DNA of 64,000 nucleotides from Xaviernesmea oryzae (GTDB lineage Bacteria; Pseudomonadota; Alphaproteobacteria; Rhizobiales; Rhizobiaceae), in contig NZ_FXAF01000006.1 in the NCBI RefSeq assembly GCF_900177415.1, positions 5,001 through 69,000 on the forward strand. Direction: 5' to 3'. The translations under genes were made by a program, and so were the position numbers. Under the pieces are notes generated by a model. That model saw nothing but the letters and a program-made list of their open reading frames with translations. It ran no database searches and was not told where the DNA came from. Below are positions 10,022 to 20,539 of this stretch, piece by piece. Each line of letters opens with the position of its first letter. Positions within the stretch are counted from its first letter, which is position 1.

Positions 10022-10188
10022 CCCCCCTCTGCCCTGCCGGGCATCTCCCCCACAAGGGGGGAGATCGGATGGGTGCGCCGGCTTCCCCAAACAATTAAGC
10101 CTTCTGCCCGGTACACCCCAAGTGAGATGGGAAAGCCATGCCAGTTGTGATCTCCCCACCTGTGGGGGAGATGTCCGGCAGGGCAGAG
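10022..10188. repeat. Palindromic intergenic repeat of rhizobial type (interrupted)
   Basis: The arm CCCCCCTCTGCCCTGCCGG at 10022-10040, followed by a GCATCTCCCCCACAAGGGGG stem region, is mirrored at 10148-10188 by GATCTCCCC...GGGGGAGATGTCCGGCAGGGCAGAG. The expected last six Gs of the right arm are missing here but appear at 11201-11206, beyond the IS110-type element. It resembles the paired-palindrome mosaic elements found between genes in Rhizobium and relatives. Confidence 0.7.
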
Positions 10189-10203
10189 CGACTGTCTTGC
10201 CGG

Positions 10204-11223
<1,020 letters not shown>

Positions 11224-11247
11224 TCATCCGCTCGCGGCTCGGCGCAG

Positions 11248-13313
<2,066 letters not shown>

Positions 13314-13486
13314 CGGCATCAAAAACCCCCGCGCCTTCGCTGTCAAGCCGGCCTCTCTGCGGCCGCTCGCTCGAATTTGAACGAATCCCGCAGCCCTAAT
13401 TTCATTACGTTTCTTACCGGAATCTTATGCTTTCCGGCCTAAACATGCACCCAGCGATGAACGCAACACCATCCGGGGGATGTCTG

Positions 13487-13738
13487 ATGAACGAGACCAT
13501 TCGCGAATTGCTGACACGGGTTGGCGGCCTCCCCGTCGCCGTGAGCGAGCTTGAGGACGGCGCCGACCTTTATGCGGCGGGCCTTTCTTCGTTCGCATCC
13601 GTGCAGCTCATGCTGGCGATCGAAGAGGCCTTCGACATCGAGTTTCCCGACAATCTCCTGAATCGCAAGTCTTTCGCCAGCATCTCGGCGATCGAAGAGA
13701 CCGTGTCCCGGATCCTGAAAGCCCGCGAGGCCGCGTGA
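13487..13738 (+). CDS. Acyl/aminoacyl carrier protein
   Basis: An 83-residue carrier protein. The phosphopantetheine attachment site is Ser35 in AAGLSSFASVQLM, which replaces the DSL motif of fatty-acid ACP, as in carrier proteins that receive amino acids from synthetase-like ligases. The acidic helix IEEAFDIEFPDNLL follows, as in ACPs. ATG 13487 has GGGGGA 6 bases upstream; a longer in-frame start at 13427 lacks a ribosome site. First gene of a five-gene operon; its stop overlaps the next start (TGATG). The ligase two genes downstream is the probable partner. Confidence 0.88.
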   Translation: MNETIRELLTRVGGLPVAVSELEDGADLYAAGLSSFASVQLMLAIEEAFDIEFPDNLLNRKSFASISAIEETVSRILKAREAA

Positions 13739-14919
13739 TGAGCCTCGCCGCCGTCGCAACCGATATGAGCCTTGGCGCGCGCGCCCATCGTGTTGCGATG
13801 GTGGCCGCCGAATTCGCCGACCGCGTCGATCAGGAAGGCCGCTTCCCGCGCGAGGCGGTCGAGGCCATGAAGGCCGAGCGGCTGCTGGGCATCCAGATCC
13901 CCTCTGCCTTTGGCGGCGAAGGCGCAACGACGCAGGAAATCGCCGAGGTCTGCTCCATTCTGGGCCAGGCCTGCGCCGCGAGCGCCATGGTCTTCGCCAT
14001 GCACCAGATCAAGGTTTCCAGCCTTGTCGAGCACGGAACGGAAAGCGCCTGGCATAAGGATTTCATGCGCGAGCTCGCCGCCCGGCAGCTTCTGGTCGCC
14101 TCGGCGACGACGGAAGCCGGCATCGGCGGCAACATGCGCAACTCCATCTGCGCGATCGAAATCGACGGCGACATCTGCCGGCTGACGAAGGACGCGACCG
14201 TCATCTCCTACGGCACCCATGCCGATGCGATCATGGTCACTTCGCGCAGCCACGAGAAGGCCGCTTCGGGCGACCAGGTCATGACCGTTTTCAGGAAGGG
14301 GCAGTACACGCTCCAGAAGACGGTCGACTGGGATACGCTCGGCATGCGCGGCACCTGCTCCGACGGCTTCCTGTTCAAGGGCGAAGCGCCGGCGGTCCAG
14401 GTATTCCCGAAGCCTTTCGCCGAGATCGCCGCGCAATCCATGCTCGCGACCTCGCATCTCCTCTGGAGCGCGGTGTGGTACGGCATCGCCGCCGACGCGG
14501 TCCTTCGCGCCCAGGCCTTCGTGCGCGCCGCCGCCCGCAAGGCGAACGGCGCCCAGCCGCCCGGCGCCGTCAGGCTGGCTGAAGCCTCGAACCTGCTGCA
14601 GCTCCTGAAGGCCAACATCCTTTCCGGCCTGAAGGTCTATGCGGATGCCAAGGCCGACCCGGACCAGCTCTCCTCGATGGCGTTTTCGATCGCCATGAAC
14701 AACGTCAAGCTCGCCTCTTCCGAGACGATCCTGACGATCATCAACCAGGCTATGATCATCTGCGGCATCATGGGCTACAAGAACGGCACGCCCTACAGCC
14801 TCGGCCGGCACCTGCGCGATGCCCATTCCGCCCAGCTGATGATCTCCAACGACCGCATCCTCGGCAACACGTCGACCATGCTGCTCGTGCAGAAACCGGA
14901 CACCAGCCTGCTCGGCTGA
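13738..14919 (+). CDS. Acyl-CoA dehydrogenase family flavoprotein
   Basis: A 393-residue protein with acyl-CoA dehydrogenase N-terminal (QIPSAFGGEGATTQEIAEVC), middle (ASATTEAGIGGNMRNS, flavin/substrate strand) and C-terminal helical domains. The conserved C-terminal GGxG region is replaced by a CGIMGYKNGTPYSLGRHLRD segment. Because it shares an operon with a carrier protein and an amino acid:carrier-protein ligase, it may oxidise an aminoacyl group on the carrier protein rather than acyl-CoA (inference). It starts at ATG 13738 on the carrier-protein stop codon. Confidence 0.85.
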   Translation: MSLAAVATDMSLGARAHRVAMVAAEFADRVDQEGRFPREAVEAMKAERLLGIQIPSAFGGEGATTQEIAEVCSILGQACAASAMVFAMHQIKVSSLVEHGTESAWHKDFMRELAARQLLVASATTEAGIGGNMRNSICAIEIDGDICRLTKDATVISYGTHADAIMVTSRSHEKAASGDQVMTVFRKGQYTLQKTVDWDTLGMRGTCSDGFLFKGEAPAVQVFPKPFAEIAAQSMLATSHLLWSAVWYGIAADAVLRAQAFVRAAARKANGAQPPGAVRLAEASNLLQLLKANILSGLKVYADAKADPDQLSSMAFSIAMNNVKLASSETILTIINQAMIICGIMGYKNGTPYSLGRHLRDAHSAQLMISNDRILGNTSTMLLVQKPDTSLLG

Positions 14920-14970
14920 CGCCCACCCGTCAAATGAATTGCCCTCAAGCGAATTGGATGAGGTGAAGCC

Positions 14971-15879
14971 ATGGATATGCAAGTTTCCTTTCTCGACCGC
15001 CTGTTCGATGCGGGCCTTCTGATCGAGACCGGCGTCGACGGGCTCTATGGCCGCAGCGGCCAGTTCGAGGACGTGATCGCCGCCTTCGAACGGCTGATCG
15101 ACAAGGTCGGCGGCGCCGATGGGGCGGAAGCCATGCGTTTTCCGCCGGGCATGAACCGCGAATTCTTCGAGACGAGCGGCTATATGAAGAGCTTCCCCCA
15201 GCTCGCCGGCACGGTGCATTCCTTCTGCGGCAGCGAGCTCGACCACATGAGCCTTCTGAAATGCATGGAGGTCGGCGACGACTGGACCAAGGACCAGCAG
15301 GCGACCGACATCGTGCTGACGCCGGCCGCCTGCTATCCGCTCTACCCGACGGTGGCGCGCCGCGGCAGGCTGCCCAAAACGGGCGGCCTCTACGAACTGC
15401 AGAGCTACTGCTTCCGCCACGAGCCCTCCAAGGATCCGGCCCGCCAGCAATTGTTCCGCATGCGCGAATACGTCTGCATGGGCACCGAGCAGCATGTCAC
15501 CGATTTCCGCCAGCGCTGGATGGATCGCGGCGTCGAGATGATGAAGTCGGTCGGCCTGGACGTGACGATCGATGTCGCCAACGACCCCTTCTTCGGCCGA
15601 GCGGGAAAAATGCTCGCCAACAACCAGCGGGACCAGAACCTGAAGTTCGAGCTCCTGATCCCCATCACCTCGACCGCCAAGCCGACCGCCTGCATGAGCT
15701 TCAACTACCATCAGGATGCATTCGGCACGAAATGGGGCCTCTACCTGGAGGACGGTTCGACGGCGCACACCGCCTGCGTCGGGTTCGGCCTGGAGCGCAT
15801 CGCGCTCGCCCTCTTCCACACGCACGGCCTCGACGTGAAGACATGGCCCGAGAACGCGCGCGCCGTCCTGTGGGGCTGA
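14971..15879 (+). CDS. Amino acid:[carrier protein] ligase, class II aaRS-like
   Basis: A 302-residue class II synthetase catalytic core without a tRNA-binding domain. It resembles the Bradyrhizobium/Agrobacterium ligases, relatives of atypical archaeal seryl-tRNA synthetase, which activate a small amino acid and transfer it to the phosphopantetheine of a carrier protein. Motif 2 is [20 protein letters not shown] and motif 3 [17 protein letters not shown]. Probable zinc ligands are Cys121 (PAACYPLYP), Glu166 (FRMREYV) and Cys269 (TACVGFG). ATG 14971 follows an AGGTGA site. It is expected to load the carrier protein encoded at 13487. Confidence 0.9.
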   Translation: MDMQVSFLDRLFDAGLLIETGVDGLYGRSGQFEDVIAAFERLIDKVGGADGAEAMRFPPGMNREFFETSGYMKSFPQLAGTVHSFCGSELDHMSLLKCMEVGDDWTKDQQATDIVLTPAACYPLYPTVARRGRLPKTGGLYELQSYCFRHEPSKDPARQQLFRMREYVCMGTEQHVTDFRQRWMDRGVEMMKSVGLDVTIDVANDPFFGRAGKMLANNQRDQNLKFELLIPITSTAKPTACMSFNYHQDAFGTKWGLYLEDGSTAHTACVGFGLERIALALFHTHGLDVKTWPENARAVLWG

Positions 15880-15883
15880 CGCC

Positions 15884-16867
15884 ATGACGGCCGTCTTTCC
15901 CGCTCTCGATCCCGCAGGCTACAAGCCGCATGCGCTGCATGCGGCCGAGCGCATGTGGCCGGAGACGAACTGCTACGTCGATCTCTGGATCGAAGTGCTT
16001 TCGGCCCAAGGCCTGCCGCCGGAGGCCATGCTCGGCTTCACGCTGACCCAGGATTTCGAAGGCGACCAGTTCACCTTCTTCAAGGTGCCGCTGGAGGACC
16101 TCGAAGCGCTTTACGGCATCCGCGTGACGGAGCTGGCGATCTTCGACCGGCCGGAACGGCATGTGACGGAGCAGATCGCCCGCGGCCGGCTGACGCTGAT
16201 GGAACTCGACAGCTATTACCTGCCGGACACACGCGGTGTCACCTACCGCCAGGAGCACGGCAAGACGACGGTGGCGATCAACCGGCTCGATCTCCAGGAC
16301 CGCACGCTGGACTACTTCCACAACGGCGGCTTCTTCCATCTGTCCGGCGAGGATTTCGACGGGCTGTTCCAGATGAATGCCGCTCCGGACGCGCTGCCCT
16401 TCCTGCCCTATACGGAATTCGCGAAATTCCCGGCCACCCATCCGGACGCCCGCGGGATCCGCGAGACGGCGTGGAGGCTGCTGCGACACCATTTTTCCCG
16501 GCGGCCCCGGGAAAACCCGATCCGCGCTTTCGCCGAAGTCTTTCCGGCACAGGTGCAACACGTGGCGGAGCGCGATTTCGGCTTCTTCCACAAATACGCC
16601 TTCAACACGCTGCGGCAGGTCGGCGCGAATTTCGAGCTTCTGGCGAGCCATCTCGCGTGGCTGAACGGCCAAGCCTTTGCGCAAGCGGAGAAACAGGCCC
16701 TGAAGATCTCGGAAGTGGCGAAGTCCACGCAATTCCAGCTTGCCCGCGCCGTCACCCGCAAGAAGTTCGAACCGCTGGCGGCAGCGCTCGACCCGGCCGC
16801 CGAAGCCTGGGACGTGCTGATGGCCGACCTCGCGCTGGCGGCGGCCGAGAACCGCGAGGCGGCGTGA
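15884..16867 (+). CDS. DUF1839 family protein
   Basis: A 327-residue soluble protein of the DUF1839 family, which accompanies amino acid:carrier-protein ligases in rhizobial genomes; its function is unknown. No signal peptide or membrane segment is seen. Notable segments are MWPETNCYVDLWIEVL near the N-terminus, LELDSYYLPDTRG-like residues near 110, and the Arg-rich HHFSRRPRENPIRAF near 210. It starts 4 bases after the ligase stop and overlaps the next gene by GTGA, so it belongs to the same operon. A role as acceptor or transferase for the carrier-bound aminoacyl group is speculation. Confidence 0.8.
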   Translation: MTAVFPALDPAGYKPHALHAAERMWPETNCYVDLWIEVLSAQGLPPEAMLGFTLTQDFEGDQFTFFKVPLEDLEALYGIRVTELAIFDRPERHVTEQIARGRLTLMELDSYYLPDTRGVTYRQEHGKTTVAINRLDLQDRTLDYFHNGGFFHLSGEDFDGLFQMNAAPDALPFLPYTEFAKFPATHPDARGIRETAWRLLRHHFSRRPRENPIRAFAEVFPAQVQHVAERDFGFFHKYAFNTLRQVGANFELLASHLAWLNGQAFAQAEKQALKISEVAKSTQFQLARAVTRKKFEPLAAALDPAAEAWDVLMADLALAAAENREAA

Positions 16868-19290
16868 GCGATCTTTCGGTCATCGGTGCCGGAGCCGGCC
16901 TTCTCGACGAAGGCTGGTCGCTGGTCTTGACCGAGCCGGGCGCTTACGCGCTGCCCGGCGACCTCCCTTCGATGCTCGAAAGCATTCCGGCCATCGTGCC
17001 GGGAACGGTGGCGGCCGCACTCGAAGCCGCCGGCCGTTTCGACCGCGATCATCCCGAACCGCTCACCGGCAAGGATGTCTGGTATCGCCGCTCGCTGGCC
17101 GGCGAGGCAACGGGGCCGGCAATCCTCCGTCTGGCCGGCCTTGCGACGATCTCCGAGGTCTTTCTCGACAACAGACTGGTTCTCACGTCCGGGAGCATGT
17201 TCGAAAGCCATGACGTGCCGGTGGAGCTCGCCGGCGGCGAGACGCTGTCGATCTGCTTCCGGGCGCTGGAACCGCATCTGGAAAAGACAGGCCCCCGCGC
17301 CCGCTGGCGGCCGCGATTGATGAGCCGCCAGGGCCTGCGCCTCATCCGCACGACGGCGCTCGGCTTCATGCCCGGCTGGTGTCCCGAAATCCATGCAGCC
17401 GGGCCGTGGCGGCCGGTTTCATTGGTCAGGCCGGGAAAAAACAGGATTTTCGATCTTTCCGTCTTTGCCGGATTGGCGAATGAGGAAGGTATCGTCAGGG
17501 TCAGCTTTGCTTACGAAGGCCCGGGCAGAAACCTCAGTCTTGCCTGCGACGAACGTGAAGCAGCGTTTACCTGTATCGAAGGACGGTATTTTGCCGAATT
17601 GCATGTCCCCGACGTAAAGCCCTGGTGGCCGCACACCCATGGCGAGCCGGCGCTTTATGACGTGGCACTTCGGATCGACGGCGAAGAGCTTCCGCTCGCC
17701 CGTACCGGCTTCCGGAGCATCGCGGTCGATCGCGGCGCCGATGGCAACGACTTCGCCGTGATCGTCAACGGCGAGAAGATCTTCTGCCGCGGCGCGGTCT
17801 GGACTTCCGCCGATGTCGGGACGCTGCCGGGCAACCGGGCAGCCTACGAACCGTGGCTGAAGCTCGCGAAAGAAGCGGGCATGAACGTGATCCGCATTCC
17901 CGGCATCGCGGCTTATGAGAGCCCTGAATTCTTCGCGCTTTGCGACGAGCTCGGCCTGATGGTCTGGCAGGACTTCATGTTCGCCAATTTCGATTATCCG
18001 GCCGCCGATCCGGATTTCGTGATTCACGTGAAAAAGGAAGCTGCGCAATTCCTGTCGGCGACGCAAGCCTCCCCTTCGCTCACCGTCCTTTGCGGCGGCA
18101 GCGAGATCTGGCAGCAGGGCGCCATGCTGGGCCTGCCGGAGCGCATCTGGAAAGTCCCGCTCTGCGGGGAAATCCTCGCGGAGCTCTCCGCCGAACATCG
18201 GCCGGACCTGCCCTATGTGGTGAATTCGCCTTCCGGCGGCGCGCTGCCCTTCTATCCCAATGCCGGCGTCGCGCATTATTACGGCGTCGGCGCCTACAAG
18301 CGCCCGCTTGAGGATGCCCGCCGGGCGAATGTGCGCTTTGCGGCCGAGTGCCTCGCCTTCTCCAACCTCTCGGGCAGCGAGACGCTTGGCCGCGGCAAGG
18401 CCGGCATTCCGCGCGATGCCGGCGCCGACTGGGATTTCGAGGACGTGCGCGACCATTATCTGGGCATGCTCTACGATGTCGATCCGCAGGAGCTCTGCCG
18501 GACCGATTTCGAACGCTATCTCGCGCTCTCGCGCGCCGTCACCGGCGAGGTGATGGAAGCGACATTTGCGGAATGGCGCCGGCCGGGCTCGACCTGCAAC
18601 GGCGCACTCGTCTTCACCTTCCAGGACGTGATGCCCGGCCCGGGCTGGGGTGTGATTGGCGGGGACGGACAACCGAAACCCGCCTGGCATGCGCTGAGAC
18701 GCGCCTTCCGGCCGGTGCAGGTCATGTTCGCCGACGAAGGCACAAACGGCCTAGACGTCCATCTGCTTAACGAGACCGCTGCCGAGATCCCGGTCGCGCT
18801 GGAAGTCGCCTGCCTGCGTGACGGAAAGCTGCCGGTGGTCTCCGGGCGGCGGGAGCTGACGCTCGGCTCCCGCCGCAGCGAGAGCATCGCCTGCACCGAC
18901 CTGTTCGGCGCCTTCTTCGATACCAATTATGCCTATCGCTTCGGTCCACCCTCGCATGACGTGACGGTGGCCCGGCTGCGGCATGCGGAAACGGGCGAGC
19001 CGATTGCCGAAGCCTTTCATTTCCCGCTCGGCCGCGCAAAAGCCATGTACCCGGCGGAGATCACCGCATATCTGACCGAGGATCAGGGGAAATTCTGGCT
19101 GGAGCTCTCGGCCGACCTCTTCGCCCAGTCGGTCAACGTCGACGCGGCCGGCTATCGCCCCGGCGACAACTGGTTCCATCTGGCCCCCGGAAAGCCGAAA
19201 CGGTTGCGCCTCGACCCGTTGCCCGGCAATGCCGGCCGGCCGAGCGGCGCGATCCGCACACCTAATAGCGATCGCATCGCGCGTTTCTGA
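16864..19290 (+). CDS. Glycoside hydrolase family 2-like (beta-mannosidase-type) protein
   Basis: An 808-residue cytoplasmic protein with the GH2 order: jelly-roll sugar-binding domain (VWYRRSLAG; ISEVFLDNRLV), immunoglobulin-like domain, then a TIM barrel (GMNVIRIPGIAAYES; ELGLMVWQDFMFANFDYP). The probable acid/base is Glu414 in LCGGSEIWQQ and the probable nucleophile Glu495 in FAAECLAFSN. The Asn that precedes the acid/base in clan GH-A is Ser413 here, so ordinary glycosidase activity is uncertain. GTG 16864 overlaps the DUF1839 stop (GTGA). Last gene of the carrier-protein operon, suggesting the product contains a sugar. Confidence 0.8.
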   Translation: MSDLSVIGAGAGLLDEGWSLVLTEPGAYALPGDLPSMLESIPAIVPGTVAAALEAAGRFDRDHPEPLTGKDVWYRRSLAGEATGPAILRLAGLATISEVFLDNRLVLTSGSMFESHDVPVELAGGETLSICFRALEPHLEKTGPRARWRPRLMSRQGLRLIRTTALGFMPGWCPEIHAAGPWRPVSLVRPGKNRIFDLSVFAGLANEEGIVRVSFAYEGPGRNLSLACDEREAAFTCIEGRYFAELHVPDVKPWWPHTHGEPALYDVALRIDGEELPLARTGFRSIAVDRGADGNDFAVIVNGEKIFCRGAVWTSADVGTLPGNRAAYEPWLKLAKEAGMNVIRIPGIAAYESPEFFALCDELGLMVWQDFMFANFDYPAADPDFVIHVKKEAAQFLSATQASPSLTVLCGGSEIWQQGAMLGLPERIWKVPLCGEILAELSAEHRPDLPYVVNSPSGGALPFYPNAGVAHYYGVGAYKRPLEDARRANVRFAAECLAFSNLSGSETLGRGKAGIPRDAGADWDFEDVRDHYLGMLYDVDPQELCRTDFERYLALSRAVTGEVMEATFAEWRRPGSTCNGALVFTFQDVMPGPGWGVIGGDGQPKPAWHALRRAFRPVQVMFADEGTNGLDVHLLNETAAEIPVALEVACLRDGKLPVVSGRRELTLGSRRSESIACTDLFGAFFDTNYAYRFGPPSHDVTVARLRHAETGEPIAEAFHFPLGRAKAMYPAEITAYLTEDQGKFWLELSADLFAQSVNVDAAGYRPGDNWFHLAPGKPKRLRLDPLPGNAGRPSGAIRTPNSDRIARF

Positions 19291-19568
19291 GGACCCACTT
19301 CGTGAGGGGTAAGCGAAAGGCGATCCACCGGATGGGCTCAGGCGACGGCGATGCGCAGCCGGACGCCGCAAAAGGAACGGAGTTTTGGCCCGCGAGCTTT
19401 AAGCTCCCCGAGAAAAGGAAGCGAAAGCGAACGGCAGGCTGTACACATTTCGAGAACCGGAATCGAACAAATGCGGCATTTTTCCTTTTCTCTTCGGACT
19501 GGATATTGTCCGGCGCCAATTTTATGTATACACGCAATAGCCACCGACGTGGAGGAGGGAGATTTTAG

Positions 19569-20453
19569 ATGAAGAACTATGTGCTGACGGTATCCTGCAA
19601 GACGACGCGCGGCATCGTGGCTGCGATTTCCGGCTTCCTGGCCGAGAACGGTTGCAACATCATCGACAGTTCGCAGTTCGACGATCTCGATACCGGCAAG
19701 TTCTTCATGCGCGTCAGCTTCCTGTCCGAGGAAGGTGCGGAGCGTCCCGCACTTGTCGAGGGCTTTGCGCCGGTCGCCGAAAGGTTCGCCATGGACTGGG
19801 ACATCTTCGACGCGGAAAACCGCATGAAGGTGCTGCTGATGGTCTCCCGCTTCGGCCATTGCCTCAACGACCTGCTCTACCGCTGGAAGATCGGCGCGCT
19901 GCCGATCGACATCGTCGGCGTCGTCTCCAACCATTTCGACTACCAGAAGCTCGTCGTCAACAACGACATTCCCTTCCACCACATCAAGGTGACGAAAGAG
20001 AACAAGCCGCAGGCCGAGGCCCAGCTGATGGAGATCGTCGAGAGCTCCGGCACGGAACTCATCGTGCTCGCCCGCTACATGCAGGTCCTGTCCGACCAGC
20101 TCTGCGCGAAAATGTCGGGCAGGATCATCAACATCCATCACTCGTTCCTGCCGAGCTTCAAGGGCGCCAATCCTTACAAGCAGGCCTACCAGCGCGGCGT
20201 GAAGCTGATCGGCGCGACGGCCCATTACGTGACCGCCGATCTCGACGAAGGTCCGATCATCGAGCAGGACACGGTGCGCATCACCCATGCGCAGTCGCCG
20301 GATGACTACGTCTCGCTCGGCCGTGACGTGGAGGCCCAGGTGCTGGCCCGCGCCATCCACGCGCATATCCACCACCGCACCTTCATCAACGGCAACCGCA
20401 CCGTCGTCTTCCCTCCGAGCCCGGGCTCCTACGCCTCGGAACGCATGGGCTGA
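19569..20453 (+). CDS. purU: Formyltetrahydrofolate deformylase
   Basis: A 294-residue PurU: an N-terminal ACT domain (about 1-80; VLTVSCKTTRGIVAAISGFL) and a C-terminal formyltransferase-like hydrolase domain with the catalytic region NIHHSFLPSFKGANPYKQA and DLDEGPIIEQD. It releases formate from 10-formyl-THF, balancing one-carbon pools. A strong GGAGGAGGGAG ribosome site precedes ATG 19569. The 278-base upstream gap shows no gene; its last part is AT-rich and probably holds the promoter. Confidence 0.96.
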   Translation: MKNYVLTVSCKTTRGIVAAISGFLAENGCNIIDSSQFDDLDTGKFFMRVSFLSEEGAERPALVEGFAPVAERFAMDWDIFDAENRMKVLLMVSRFGHCLNDLLYRWKIGALPIDIVGVVSNHFDYQKLVVNNDIPFHHIKVTKENKPQAEAQLMEIVESSGTELIVLARYMQVLSDQLCAKMSGRIINIHHSFLPSFKGANPYKQAYQRGVKLIGATAHYVTADLDEGPIIEQDTVRITHAQSPDDYVSLGRDVEAQVLARAIHAHIHHRTFINGNRTVVFPPSPGSYASERMG

Positions 20454-20539
20454 AACCCGGCCGGACTTGGCCGAAAGCTCCTATGGACGCGCGGTTTTGC
20501 CGCGCTATCCTCTTCGGAAGCGATCATCCGGAGAGGTTC

